DNA from: Thiodiazotropha sp037384425
Lineage (GTDB): Bacteria > Pseudomonadota > Gammaproteobacteria > Chromatiales > Chromatiaceae
Direction of reading: 5' to 3'
Assembly: GCA_037384425.1 (NCBI GenBank)
Contig: JARROA010000011.1
Span: forward strand, 166,665 to 230,664
Length of the DNA stretch: 64,000 nucleotides
Below, piece after piece: positions 26,437 to 35,689 of the stretch. The notes beneath the pieces were generated by a model that was given only the letters and a program-made list of their open reading frames with translations, did not search any database and had not been told where the DNA came from. The translations under genes were made by a program, and so were the position numbers. The stretch's first letter is position 1. Each line of letters opens with the position of its first letter.

Positions 26437-27195
26437 TTAAATCCTGCCGGCATATTTCAGCTGGATACTGCCGTCGGGTTGGCGGCGGCCGATTGCCTGC
26501 AATGCACCGGTCAACCCGGGGTCAGCCTTTTCGCCCGGTTTGAGCGTGCCCTGGAGTTGGAAGTTTCCATCCGTTTTTAGACGGACTTCGGCTTGTACCC
26601 CGATCGCACCCTTGATATCTCTGATCTGCGCTTGGATGTCGCCACTGTCACTATCGGTCGAGAGATCGGCCTGCAGGTCGCCTACGTCCAGGTTCAGGGG
26701 GCTGTTGAGAGCACCGTCCAACCATTGCAGGCTTCCCTCGGCGGCGATCAGCCGATCCTGAGTGAAGCTGAGATCAAGTTGTGTGGCACGAATCTTACCG
26801 TCGATGCGGACTCCTCGCAGCTGCAGCCATTCGGGTAGCTGTCTCGCCAGCAGCAGGGCGTCGATATCCTCCAGTCTGTAACTGTCGCCCAATCCGGCCA
26901 GGAAAATGGCTTCCAGTTGCTGCCCGGTTTCCTGTAACTCGATGTCGTAGGCTATCTTGCCCAGCAGCAGGCGGGAGGGTTTGAACGACCACTTGAGCCG
27001 CCCCAAAGGCTTGCGTTGGTAACTGACGCGATCCGCAGTGCCCGACCAGAGCGTGCCGCTGGGGCCTTCGAGCATCAGCCCTTGCGCCGACGCCGGGTCG
27101 GAGATCCACCCGACGACCTGCTGGGCCGGCAGGTAGAGGAGCAGAAAAGCGAGGTAACAGGCGATACCGAGTGCAATGGCGGCGGTCCAGCGCAT
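26437..27195 (-). CDS. gspN: Type II secretion protein GspN
   Basis: A 252-residue protein with one N-terminal membrane anchor (residues 7-27) and a periplasmic domain of repeated beta-strands. Visible GspN-like blocks: LYLPAQQVVGWI, GPSGTLWSGTA (residues 44-54), LKWSFKPSRLLLGK, and C-terminal IGRRQPDGSIQLKYAGRI. GspN is an accessory T2SS component found in some systems (Xanthomonas, Klebsiella). The ATG overlaps the last base of the gspM stop, and it ends 210 bp before gspD. Confidence 0.88.
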   Translation of the reverse strand: MRWTAAIALGIACYLAFLLLYLPAQQVVGWISDPASAQGLMLEGPSGTLWSGTADRVSYQRKPLGRLKWSFKPSRLLLGKIAYDIELQETGQQLEAIFLAGLGDSYRLEDIDALLLARQLPEWLQLRGVRIDGKIRATQLDLSFTQDRLIAAEGSLQWLDGALNSPLNLDVGDLQADLSTDSDSGDIQAQIRDIKGAIGVQAEVRLKTDGNFQLQGTLKPGEKADPGLTGALQAIGRRQPDGSIQLKYAGRI

Positions 27196-27689
27196 CAGCT
27201 TCCCCCGGCCCGCTGCAGTACGAGGCGGGCGTTGACGATTCCGGGCAGCTCATGGCGATCGATATTGAGCGAATCGATCTGGATGCCGTACAACTGGTTC
27301 AGACCGCCGACCCATTTTATCAGACTGTCGAATGCGGCCTGTTCAACCCACAGTTGTACCGTATCATCGCCTTGAGGCTTGATGCGCTTGATCTGCTGCC
27401 GTAGCTGGCTCTGTTTGGCGGTTCTGTCCACCAGGGTCAGCAGGGCCTCGTTGCTATTGGAGACGCCGGCTGCCTGGCGCTGACCGCGTAGCCTTTGGAC
27501 CTCGCCCAGATTCTCCCGCATCCACTCCAAAGTCGTCTCTTGGCCCTTCACCAGCAGACGCTTCTGCTCGACCGATTCGACGAAAGGCTGCCAGGCCAAC
27601 AGGTAGATCAGGAACAGGAACAATGCGGCAGCGGCGGCGACCAGCGCCAGCTGCTCGCGAGGGGCTTTACTCATCCACCAGGCCTTCAT
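27195..27689 (-). CDS. gspM: Type II secretion inner-membrane protein GspM
   Basis: A 164-residue bitopic inner-membrane protein that partners GspL. A short cytoplasmic N-terminus (KAPREQLAL) precedes a single membrane helix at residues 18-33, then a coiled-coil-prone periplasmic segment and the C-terminal circular-ferredoxin-like domain with FDSLIKWVGGLNQLYGIQIDSL. It overlaps gspL at one end and gspN at the other by 1-4 bases. Confidence 0.92.
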   Translation of the reverse strand: MKAWWMSKAPREQLALVAAAAALFLFLIYLLAWQPFVESVEQKRLLVKGQETTLEWMRENLGEVQRLRGQRQAAGVSNSNEALLTLVDRTAKQSQLRQQIKRIKPQGDDTVQLWVEQAAFDSLIKWVGGLNQLYGIQIDSLNIDRHELPGIVNARLVLQRAGGS

Positions 27690-28900
27690 TTGCCGGCCTC
27701 GCTGATACGTAGATGTGAAGTCACCTGATTGCCGGAAGCGTTGGCTGTGCGAATCTCCACGCTGAGCTCTTTCTCTTCAATGGTTTGCTTCAGTTTTTCC
27801 AGTGCCTGCAACTCCTTGATGGTGAGTTGCAAGTCGAGCTGTCCGTCGCGAAAGCTCACGCTTTCGAGCCGGGTGTCGGGACTGTTCTTGATGATCGCGG
27901 CGGCCGGGGTGAAAAGTGCGGCGAATTGTGCGGCAGTTCCACTTGCCCCGCCACGCATGGCCTTGAGTTGCTGTTCCATTTGCTTCTTGGGATCGACGAC
28001 GCGCTTTATGCTCGGAAAAGCCTGCTTGAAGACCTGGTGGATCTGTTGATCCAGTTCCTGACTCTTTTGTTGATAGTGGACGTAATCGAAAATGTTGAGC
28101 GTCAGCGAGAACAACAGGGCGACTACCGCCAATATGGCGGCAGGCAGCCAACGTTTCCATTGCAGGGTGAATTTGTCGACCCGCTTGTAGTCGCCCTGAA
28201 GCAGGTTGATCTGCTGCTTCTCCCGGAGCTCACCTGCCAGCAGACTGATCAGCTCCTCTGTGTTTTCGAGCACGACAGACTCGCTCTCCACCCCCTCCGG
28301 GAGTGGCAGGATGGTCTCTTTGAACTGATAGATTCGCAGTTTGCGGGGGGCATCGTCGCCCGCCTGCTGTAGTGCGATCTCCAGCAGCTCAGCCGCATTT
28401 TCACGGTCGGCGCAGAAACCCTGATTGGGGCTGCTGAGAATCTGCACCAGTGCCTCCTCTTGGAGCAGACTCCATTCATCCCCATTGTGAGGCAGGCAGA
28501 GCAGGTCCAGATAGAGCCCCAACGGCTCGATACCTTGAGACTCCAACGAAGAGAGCCATTTTTCTATCCTGACTCGGGAGATGACAATGACTGGGGTGAC
28601 ATTGTCGGCGTCACTGGCGCCAATGGCGAAGTGCAGCTGTTCCACGTCCTGGGTGAGTTCGGTCTCCAAGGCGTAGGGGATGGCCTGCAGCAGTCGCTGT
28701 CGGTTTTTCGTCGGGATGGTGACCTGGGTGATCAAGGCCTCGTTGGCTGGAATCAGAACCAGCACCCGACGGCCTCTGGCCAGATCGGAAGCCTCCGCCA
28801 GCGTCCCTGAACCGGTGAGGATCTGCAGCCCCCCCTTGATCAGCCATTCGGCCTGGCTGCCGGCAAGATCATGACAGCGAATGACCAGGGTCTCAGCCAT
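27686..28900 (-). CDS. gspL: Type II secretion protein GspL
   Basis: A 404-residue bitopic protein connecting the GspE ATPase to the inner-membrane platform. The N-terminal cytoplasmic actin-like domain (about residues 1-240) shows ALIxQVTIPTKNRQRLLQAIPYALE-type sequence, a single membrane helix lies near residues 250-270, and a periplasmic ferredoxin-like domain ends the protein. The ATG overlaps the gspK stop by one base. Confidence 0.93.
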   Translation of the reverse strand: MAETLVIRCHDLAGSQAEWLIKGGLQILTGSGTLAEASDLARGRRVLVLIPANEALITQVTIPTKNRQRLLQAIPYALETELTQDVEQLHFAIGASDADNVTPVIVISRVRIEKWLSSLESQGIEPLGLYLDLLCLPHNGDEWSLLQEEALVQILSSPNQGFCADRENAAELLEIALQQAGDDAPRKLRIYQFKETILPLPEGVESESVVLENTEELISLLAGELREKQQINLLQGDYKRVDKFTLQWKRWLPAAILAVVALLFSLTLNIFDYVHYQQKSQELDQQIHQVFKQAFPSIKRVVDPKKQMEQQLKAMRGGASGTAAQFAALFTPAAAIIKNSPDTRLESVSFRDGQLDLQLTIKELQALEKLKQTIEEKELSVEIRTANASGNQVTSHLRISEAGK

Positions 28901-29895
28901 TAAAGCACCCCAAACACCCGGTTGAGGGTGACCACACCTTTGTCTCCTTTGTAGAGCAGACTGCGCAGCCTCTGGCTGTCATTTTCCATTTTGACGACGG
29001 TCTCCAGCTGGTAAAAGCGGCTTGATACTGAAATGACTGGCTCAATCTCTTCAGATTTTACTTTATTTTCCTCCAAAAGACCCTTCAAAGCTTCAAGAAA
29101 ACTTTTCGTGTCTTTGAACGGGTTCTCTTCCCGGCCATCGACCAGCTGTTCGGCGCCCGCTTCGTCCAGATCCTGGACCAGGGAACGGATCACGATCGGG
29201 TCGGCTGTGTTGATGTTGATGGGGGTGGCTTCAGGCAGTGCGGTGACATAGGGGCTCAGCTTTTCATAGACCTCGGCGGTCACGCCGCGCACCAGCCTCA
29301 GCTCCGTGGCATTGCCCATGCGGCGGTTGCCGGTGCGATAGGGAGGGTCGTCGGCCGTGTAGGCGTTGTCCTCGGCACCGTCGGGAAACTGCGGGTCGAT
29401 ATTCTCGTCCAGCCAGTCCGCCGTGGCCTGGGCGATCGACTCATCGAGTTCCAACGCGATCAGCAGTCGCTGAAATACCGCCAACTCGCGTGCGACTTGC
29501 TGTTTCTGAGTCTCGCTGGCGTCTTGTGGCAAGTAGAGATTATTGAGGTTGAAACGGGCTTGCATATCGGTGGTCAGGGCCCGCACCTCCCCACCCTCCA
29601 CCGGTGTCGGTGGGAGTTCCTGCGCCCAATCCTCGTCCAATCCGTCGTAGGCCTTTTGCTGGCTGTCCTGTAGGTCCCGGATCAGCATGCCGCGGGACCA
29701 GGCTTCACTGCCGAGGGTGTAGAGGATGCCTTGGTCGCTGGTGAGGATGTTGCCGGTGCGCCGGATGCTCAGCTGCAGGGTATGGGCCATAGCGACAGCG
29801 GCCACGGTGGCCATGGCGACAATCGCTACCGCGGTAATCAGGGCGATACCCCGTTGGCGTTGAAATCCACTGGAGACTCCGGCGTTCCGTCTCAT
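28900..29895 (-). CDS. gspK: Type II secretion minor pseudopilin GspK
   Basis: A 331-residue minor pseudopilin that caps the pseudopilus tip with GspI and GspJ. The prepilin leader ends in QRGIALITAVAIVAMAT (cleavage after Gly16, methylated position Ile/Ala as usual for GspK, which lacks the +5 Glu). The large globular domain has the expected ARFNLNNLY, LIALELDESIAQATADWLD and NINTADPIVIRSL blocks, the latter a helix-hairpin-helix-like insert. It overlaps gspJ by 4 bases. Confidence 0.94.
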   Translation of the reverse strand: MRRNAGVSSGFQRQRGIALITAVAIVAMATVAAVAMAHTLQLSIRRTGNILTSDQGILYTLGSEAWSRGMLIRDLQDSQQKAYDGLDEDWAQELPPTPVEGGEVRALTTDMQARFNLNNLYLPQDASETQKQQVARELAVFQRLLIALELDESIAQATADWLDENIDPQFPDGAEDNAYTADDPPYRTGNRRMGNATELRLVRGVTAEVYEKLSPYVTALPEATPININTADPIVIRSLVQDLDEAGAEQLVDGREENPFKDTKSFLEALKGLLEENKVKSEEIEPVISVSSRFYQLETVVKMENDSQRLRSLLYKGDKGVVTLNRVFGVL

Positions 29896-30495
29896 GGTGT
29901 GGCTTTCCCCGGCAGGGATTCCGGAGCGCGGAAGACCCTGCGTAGCGTACCCAGCTTCTCGGTCTCGATCACCACCTCGATCCCCTTGGGCAGGGCGTTG
30001 GGCGTCTCTTCGTTACTGCCGAGGTTTTCCTGTGGCCAGGAGGTCTGTCGCTCCATCTTCTGATCGAAAAAGTTGAGGCTCAGGCTTTCGATGCCGTCGA
30101 AGAGCTTCTGGCGACGCGGTTCGCTGCTCTGGGTGCGATCGAGCACCGGCCAGCTCACGCGGTAGAGCGCTTTCTCCTCCAGCTGATATTCGACCCGTTG
30201 CAGCTGACTGCGGGTCAGCTTCATCGGGTTGGCGTACCCCCCCGTCGCCATACTCATCCCGTATCGGACGATCCACGGCCTGTTCGATGTCCAGCTGCAT
30301 CAGATGCAGGCCCAACTGCAGCTTTGCCAACTGCTCGAGGTGTTGTTCGGTCTGCTGTTTGGTGTCCAGCACGATATCGAGACCGGCATAGACGAAGGAT
30401 GCGATGATGGAGAAGATGGTGATCGCAATCAGCAGCTCCAGCAGGGTGAAGCCCCGGTTTCGGCGGTGAGTATGGAGTGGGACCACGAACATCAC
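29892..30495 (-). pseudogene. gspJ: Type II secretion minor pseudopilin GspJ, frameshifted at a G7 run
   Basis: Two overlapping frames together make one GspJ. The N-terminal half (from the ATG at 30493-30495) has the prepilin leader RGFTLLELLIAITIFSI and QLDIEQAVDRPIRDEYG-like text, then runs out of frame after GDGG. The C-terminal half continues one base away as GGYANPMKLTRSQLQRVEYQLEE. The switch lies at a run of seven G on the coding strand (30237-30243). Dropping one G gives a continuous 200-residue protein. Family members usually have about 20-25 more residues between DRPxRDE and the GGxxNP motif, so a small deletion is also possible. Either a real inactivation, a phase-variable tract, or a read error; not distinguishable here. 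Confidence 0.85.
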
Positions 30496-30875
30496 ATCGG
30501 TTGCGAAATGAAACTGGTGAGCGTGGTGATCGACCGCTCATCCTGCTTGTCACGAAAGACCGAGATTTCGACCTGTCTTACCCGGTCGTCCGGGGTGTCG
30601 GTAATGGTCCTGACCCAGTGCCATTCATGAAGTCCCATCTCCTCGTCCCCCTGTTGCTTGCCCTTGGCGGGCCATTCGGCAGTCATTTGCAGCTCGGTGA
30701 TCTTGTTCAGAGCCACCCAGTGGGCCAGGGTCTTGTCTCGCAGATGGGTGGTGTTCAGCGTCTGATTGGAGGCCATTTTGATGATCGACGCCAGGGCGAT
30801 GGCGAGGATCGCGAGAGCCACCAGGATCTCGAGCAGAGTGAAACCGCGCTGATCAGGGTGTGGTCGGGACATCAT
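30492..30875 (-). CDS. gspI: Type II secretion minor pseudopilin GspI
   Basis: A 127-residue minor pseudopilin. The prepilin peptidase site is QRG/FTLLEILVALAILAIALAS with Glu at +5, then the characteristic GspI NLxLRDKTLAHWVALNKITELQ helix and a beta-rich tail. Overlaps gspJ by 4 bases and lies 6 bp after gspH. Confidence 0.95.
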   Translation of the reverse strand: MMSRPHPDQRGFTLLEILVALAILAIALASIIKMASNQTLNTTHLRDKTLAHWVALNKITELQMTAEWPAKGKQQGDEEMGLHEWHWVRTITDTPDDRVRQVEISVFRDKQDERSITTLTSFISQPM

Positions 30876-30881
30876 GCTCAG

Positions 30882-31400
30882 TTAAGGGGAGATCCGCTCG
30901 AGGCTCAGCTCACCCGTTTCGTTTCCACTGAGGCGAAAGTAGTCGTCACTGTGGATGGAGCTGATCTTGAGGTCGAAGGGGGTGATTTCGCCACTGTTCA
31001 GAAGAATGATCTCGGGGGTGCGCTTCTCCTCGTCGTCGTCATCACCGGGTGGCTGGGCCATGTTGATGCTGATCTGGACCTCATCCGGCAGTTCCCGGTT
31101 GCGGAACAGGGTGTCGTCAACCGGCTGCCAGGTCTCCTCTTCGAGCCGCAGGAAGCCGTAGCCCGTCTCCGTGATATCGACCCCGATGAAACTGGAGCGG
31201 AGCAGGGCCTCTTCGCTGGCGATCTGGAGCAGGCTGCGCAGTCGCTGGGCCTCCTCGTTGAGTTGATCGCCTGGGGAGTGGCTACGCAGCGACAGCACGG
31301 CGAAGTTGATCAGGATGCCGATGATGACGACGACCACCATCACCTCGATGAGGGTGAATCCGGCCGTTGCCGCTTTAGGTGATACGCCTGACGGGGTCAT
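30882..31400 (-). CDS. gspH: Type II secretion minor pseudopilin GspH
   Basis: A 172-residue minor pseudopilin with leader KAATAG/FTLIEVMVVVVIIGILIN (Glu +5) and a globular part with LNEEAQRLRSLLQIASEEALLRSSFIGVD, typical of GspH/FimT. It begins 12 bp after gspG. Confidence 0.93.
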   Translation of the reverse strand: MTPSGVSPKAATAGFTLIEVMVVVVIIGILINFAVLSLRSHSPGDQLNEEAQRLRSLLQIASEEALLRSSFIGVDITETGYGFLRLEEETWQPVDDTLFRNRELPDEVQISINMAQPPGDDDDEEKRTPEIILLNSGEITPFDLKISSIHSDDYFRLSGNETGELSLERISP

Positions 31401-31412
31401 TAACCCGATCTG

Positions 31413-31901
31413 TCACTCCAGGTTCCAGTTGCCGATGTCGTCGTCTGTCGCCTGGACATCGGGTCCGCTGCTGTAGATATCAATGGCGCCGTGGGAACCC
31501 GGGCTCAGGTAGAGATAGGCATTGCCCCAGGGGTCGGCCGGCAGGCGGTCGAGATAGCCTCCTTCCTTCCAGTTCTTGGGTTCCGGTGCGTCGGTTGGGG
31601 CCGTGACCAATGCCTCCAGACCCTGGTCGGTGGTCGGGTAGACCATATTATCGAGCCGGTAGAGGTTGAGGGCCGCCTCCAGAGCTCGGATGTCGCTCTT
31701 GGCCTTGGTGATGCGGGCCTGTTCCGGGCGATCCATGATTTTCGGTACCACGATAGCCGCGAGAATACTGAGAATGACGACCACTACCATCACCTCGATA
31801 AGAGTGAAGCCTTTGTTTCTATTTACGTAATTTCTTACATGGCCGGTGCGGGCGAGGATGGTTGAAGGTTGGGAGAAAAGATCGGGTGAAATGATTCGCA
31901 T
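31413..31901 (-). CDS. gspG: Type II secretion major pseudopilin GspG
   Basis: A 162-residue major pseudopilin, first gene of the operon. Prepilin cleavage at NKG/FTLIEVMVVVVILSILAAI with Glu +5; the C-terminal part has the GspG calcium-site and conserved NxYPTTDQGLEALV, YLDRLPADPWGNAYLY and GPDxQATDDDIGNW blocks. The ATG at 31901 gives an unusually long 31-residue leader, but no ATG/GTG/TTG start lies closer to the cleavage site, and an AGGTTT sequence precedes it. Confidence 0.95.
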   Translation of the reverse strand: MRIISPDLFSQPSTILARTGHVRNYVNRNKGFTLIEVMVVVVILSILAAIVVPKIMDRPEQARITKAKSDIRALEAALNLYRLDNMVYPTTDQGLEALVTAPTDAPEPKNWKEGGYLDRLPADPWGNAYLYLSPGSHGAIDIYSSGPDVQATDDDIGNWNLE

Positions 31902-32222
31902 AGTTAAACCTGGTGTTGCTTGGGTCCGTTTTGCCGGTTTTCCGTTTGCCTATTATCAGGGCAAATGGTGTCTGAAGCCAGGCATCCGGAAATTGATGAA
32001 TCCTGAAACCAATACCGATAGTATAAAGCCAGCAATTCGTGCGTATTTTGTCGATTGCCATAGATTAACTCTTTGATAAACGACCAATACCCCCGCTGAT
32101 TCAGGAATGAGACAAGCGTCTCGCTCCGGGGGTTCGGTTAAAGAAGCGTCAGCTTGTGACGATCTAATAGTTCTCACACGGACCAATTGGACGGACGATC
32201 AGGCTCCCAGAGGTTACCTCGC
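31902..32222. other. Divergent intergenic region between gspG and prsK
   Basis: 321 bp that must hold the promoter of the minus-strand T2SS operon and of the plus-strand prsK-prsR-xrtA unit. I see no convincing sigma-54 or sigma-70 pair and no ORF with a ribosome site. Confidence 0.4.
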
Positions 32223-34331
32223 TTGTACATCGGCATTATCGGATACAGCTTCGCCGCTACACTCTTTCTCCTGCTGAGCCTGTTACTGCTGACCACATGG
32301 CGGGGCAGGGTGGAAGGCACCTATCTGCTCGTCGCCGCAGTGATCTCCGGTTGCTGGGCGCTGACCGGCGTGGCGTTGGAGTTCAAGTACTCGGTGGCGA
32401 CCGTCGGCCTCTACCAGGTGTTCGAGATCGGTAAGAACCTGGCCTGGTTTGCGTTCCTGAATAAGCTGCTGAAATCCCTGAGGGAGGCCGGTGGAGAGGA
32501 TGAGGGGCTACTGATCTATGCTCCGGCCACCATAGGGCTCGTGGCCCTGATGCTGCTCATGCTCGAACTTACTGCCCTAGTCCTGCCGGGTTTCGCGACC
32601 TGGAACGGGGTGGCCAGTCTGCAGTTGGTGGGACATCTCTGTTTGGCGGTTGCCGGATTGGTCCTGGTCGAACAGCTGTTCAGAAATACACGCCCGGAGA
32701 AACGCTGGGCAGTAAAGTATCTCTATTTCGGCATCGGCCTGCTCTTTCTCTACGATTTCTTCCTCTATGCCGACGGTTTGCTCTACAAGGGCATCGATCG
32801 GGACTTCTGGACGGCCCGTGGATTCATCAGCGCCTTCGCCGCTCCCATGGTGGCGATTGCAGCGGCCCGTAATCCGAGCTGGTCTGTGCGGGTCTTTGTC
32901 TCCCGCAGAGTCATCTTCCACGCTACAGTGCTGTCGGGCACGGCGGCCTATCTGCTGCTGATGTCGGCCGTGGGTTACTACATCAAGTTTTACGGTGGCA
33001 CCTGGGGTAAGGCGCTGCAGGTCATATTTCTCTTCCTGGCCTTGGCTGTGCTCATATCGTTGCTCGCTTCGGTGCATCTGCGATCACGACTCAGAGTCTT
33101 TCTGAGCAAGCATTTCTTCAACTACAAGTACGACTACAGGGACGAGTGGTTGCGATTCATCCACACCCTGTCGGAGGGTGAACTCGATGATCAGATCAGG
33201 GAAAGAGTGGTCAAGGCCATCGCCGATATCGTCGATTCCGGAGGTGGCGGGCTTTGGCTGTGCGACGAATCCGCCGTGTTCCGACAGGTTGCTCAGTGGC
33301 AGTCGGAATTGGGCAAAGCGACGTTAACCGGTGACAGCTCTCTGATCCGTTTCCTGAAACAGAGGGATTGGATCATCGACTTGAATGAATACGTCAGCTC
33401 TCCAGGGCTGTACGACGATCTGAGCATTCCGGACGATATCCTCGCCTACAAGGAGCGATGGCTGCTGGTCCCGATCAGCTTCCACTCCGAGCTGTTGGGC
33501 TTCATTCTGCTGATCAAGCCCCGATCGCCACGAACAATCAACTGGGAGGACAGGGATCTGCTGAAGACCGCCGCCCAGCAGGCGGGCAGTTACCTGTCGC
33601 TCATGCGCACCACCAGGGCGCTACTCGAGGCCAACCAGTTCGAAGCCTTCAACAGACTCTCGGCATTCGTGGTGCACGATTTGAAAAACCTCATCGCCCA
33701 GTTGGAACTGGTGGTGAAGAATGCGGAACGGCACAAACACAATCCTGAGTTCATGGACGATGCGGTCAAGACCATCGGCAATGCCGTCAGTAAGATGAGT
33801 AAACTCTTGACCCAGCTCAGAAAAGGACGGTTCGAACACGGTGACAGCAAACAGTTCTACGTGGAAGAGGCCGTTGCCCAGGCCGTGAACGAACTCTATC
33901 ACGAGCCGCCGAAGCCGAACCTGACGATAGAAGCTGATTTTCTGAAATTGATCGCCGACAAGGATCGCTTTACCTCCATTCTCGTGCACTTGATCAAGAA
34001 CGCACAGGAGGCGACGCCCAGGGATGGCCGGATAGATGTTAGGGTGTATGAGCGTGAAGGATCGGCCGTCATCGAAATAGAGGACAATGGGGCAGGTATG
34101 GATGAAGACTTCATAAACACCCGGCTGTTTCGTCCTTTCGAGACCACAAAGGGCAACGCCGGTATGGGTATAGGTGTCTATGAGACACGCGAGTATATCC
34201 GCTCGCTGAAAGGCAATCTCAGTGTGGAAAGTGAACCCGGTGTCGGCTCGAAATTCATCATCACCGTCCCCCTGGTTGACCAGCAAGAACAGGATATTCA
34301 AACAATGAATCAGACAGAGGGCGTCTCGTGA
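32223..34331 (+). CDS. prsK: XrtA/PEP-CTERM system sensor histidine kinase PrsK
   Basis: A 702-residue inner-membrane kinase. About eight membrane helices fill residues 1-290, then LRSRLRVFLSKHFFNYKYDYRDEWLRFI, a block characteristic of PrsK. A GAF domain covers about residues 310-470, and the kinase core shows the phospho-His motif FVVHDLKNLIAQL and ATP-binding IEDNGAGM and GMGIGVYETREYI. The start is set at TTG 32223 with AGAGG nine bases upstream; an upstream TTG at 32187 would add 12 residues. It overlaps prsR by 4 bases. Known family role: activates PrsR to express exopolysaccharide and PEP-CTERM genes. Confidence 0.92.
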   Translation: MYIGIIGYSFAATLFLLLSLLLLTTWRGRVEGTYLLVAAVISGCWALTGVALEFKYSVATVGLYQVFEIGKNLAWFAFLNKLLKSLREAGGEDEGLLIYAPATIGLVALMLLMLELTALVLPGFATWNGVASLQLVGHLCLAVAGLVLVEQLFRNTRPEKRWAVKYLYFGIGLLFLYDFFLYADGLLYKGIDRDFWTARGFISAFAAPMVAIAAARNPSWSVRVFVSRRVIFHATVLSGTAAYLLLMSAVGYYIKFYGGTWGKALQVIFLFLALAVLISLLASVHLRSRLRVFLSKHFFNYKYDYRDEWLRFIHTLSEGELDDQIRERVVKAIADIVDSGGGGLWLCDESAVFRQVAQWQSELGKATLTGDSSLIRFLKQRDWIIDLNEYVSSPGLYDDLSIPDDILAYKERWLLVPISFHSELLGFILLIKPRSPRTINWEDRDLLKTAAQQAGSYLSLMRTTRALLEANQFEAFNRLSAFVVHDLKNLIAQLELVVKNAERHKHNPEFMDDAVKTIGNAVSKMSKLLTQLRKGRFEHGDSKQFYVEEAVAQAVNELYHEPPKPNLTIEADFLKLIADKDRFTSILVHLIKNAQEATPRDGRIDVRVYEREGSAVIEIEDNGAGMDEDFINTRLFRPFETTKGNAGMGIGVYETREYIRSLKGNLSVESEPGVGSKFIITVPLVDQQEQDIQTMNQTEGVS

Positions 34332-35689
34332 CGAAAGAGAGTAACCAGTTGAAACCACTGATTGTGGTCGAAGATGATCCGGGACTGCAGAGCCAGTTGA
34401 AATGGAGTTTCGACGGCTATGAGGTGCACGTGGCCGAAGACAGGCAAAGTGCCATCAATCTGTTGCGTAGAACCAATGCGCCGGTCGTCACGCTGGATCT
34501 CGGCCTGCCCCCCGATCCCACCAACGAGACGGAAGGCTTCGCGGCATTGAAGGAGATCCTCTCCCTGCAACCGCAAACCAAAGTGATCGTGGTTACAGGC
34601 AACGATGAGAGAGCCAATGCTCTCAAGGCCATCGAACTGGGTGCCTACGACTTCTATCAGAAGCCCATTGATCCCGATGTGCTCAAAATCATCATCGAGC
34701 GGGCCTTTCATGTGCACGCGCTGGAGAAGGAGAACCAGGCGCTCTCGGCCGCACAGGAAAACACGCCGCTGTCCGGCGTGATCGCCAACAGTCCGGAAAT
34801 GCTCGAAGTCTGCCGTATCATCGAGAAAATCAGCCCCACCGACATCACTGCCTTGTTGCTGGGCGAGAGCGGAACAGGGAAAGAGGTTCTGGCCAGGGCG
34901 ATTCATGAGCTCAGCGATCGCAACTCGCATCGCTTTGTCGCCATCAACTGTGCCTCGATTCCCGAAAACCTGTTGGAGAGCGAGCTCTACGGTTACGAGA
35001 AGGGTGCCTTCACGGGGGCCTCCAAGCGTACCGTGGGCAAGATCGAGACCGCCAGCGGAGGCACCCTGTTCCTGGATGAAATCGGCGATATGCCCATGGG
35101 GCTGCAAGCCAAATTGTTGCGCTTCCTGCAGGAGCGCGTCATCGAGCGCATCGGCGGTCGTGAAGAGATCCCGGTCGACGTGCGGGTGATCTGCGCCACC
35201 AACCAGGATCTCGAAGAGAAGATCCGCACGGGGGAGTTCCGTGAGGATCTTTACTATCGCATCAGCGAAATCACCATCGAGATTCCGGCACTGCGCGAGC
35301 GGGTGGGCGACGCCGTGCTGCTGGCCTGGTCGTTCCTGAAAAAGTTTGCTGACCTGGGCTCATCCCGCCTTACCGGTTTTACCAACGAGGCCCTGCAGGC
35401 CATCGAGGAGTACTCCTGGCCCGGCAATGTGCGGGAGCTGGAAAACCGCATCAAGCGGGCGGTGATCATGGCGGATGGGCCGGTGATCACACTCGATGTG
35501 CTGCAACTCAACGCTGACAACAAGACCAGCATGCCGCTGAATCTGCGCGAGGTCAGGGAGAAGGCGGAGGCCTCAGCCGTACTGCGGGCGATGAACTATG
35601 TCGGCGGTAATGTCTCGCGTGCCGCTGAACTGCTGGGCATCAGCAGGCCCACGCTGTACGACTTGGTGAACAAGTATGGACTCAAGTGA
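34328..35689 (+). CDS. prsR: Sigma-54-dependent response regulator PrsR
   Basis: A 453-residue NtrC-type activator. The receiver domain has the acidic pair at residues 16-17 and a predicted phospho-Asp57 (VVTLDLGLPPD), and the AAA+ domain has Walker A GESGTGKE and the sigma-54 contact loop GAFTGA (EKGAFTGASK); a Fis-type helix-turn-helix ends the protein (NVSRAAELLGISRPTLYDLVNKYG). It starts at a GTG overlapping the prsK stop. Pairing with prsK and xrtA identifies it as PrsR, which drives sigma-54 promoters of PEP-CTERM genes in related systems. No clear -24/-12 promoter is visible near the other genes of this window. Confidence 0.93.
   Translation: MTKESNQLKPLIVVEDDPGLQSQLKWSFDGYEVHVAEDRQSAINLLRRTNAPVVTLDLGLPPDPTNETEGFAALKEILSLQPQTKVIVVTGNDERANALKAIELGAYDFYQKPIDPDVLKIIIERAFHVHALEKENQALSAAQENTPLSGVIANSPEMLEVCRIIEKISPTDITALLLGESGTGKEVLARAIHELSDRNSHRFVAINCASIPENLLESELYGYEKGAFTGASKRTVGKIETASGGTLFLDEIGDMPMGLQAKLLRFLQERVIERIGGREEIPVDVRVICATNQDLEEKIRTGEFREDLYYRISEITIEIPALRERVGDAVLLAWSFLKKFADLGSSRLTGFTNEALQAIEEYSWPGNVRELENRIKRAVIMADGPVITLDVLQLNADNKTSMPLNLREVREKAEASAVLRAMNYVGGNVSRAAELLGISRPTLYDLVNKYGLK

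Noticed and set aside
30013..30495. Programmed ribosomal frameshift in gspJ
   Set aside because: A G7 tract alone, without a downstream stimulatory structure or a known precedent in gspJ, fits mutation or read error better.
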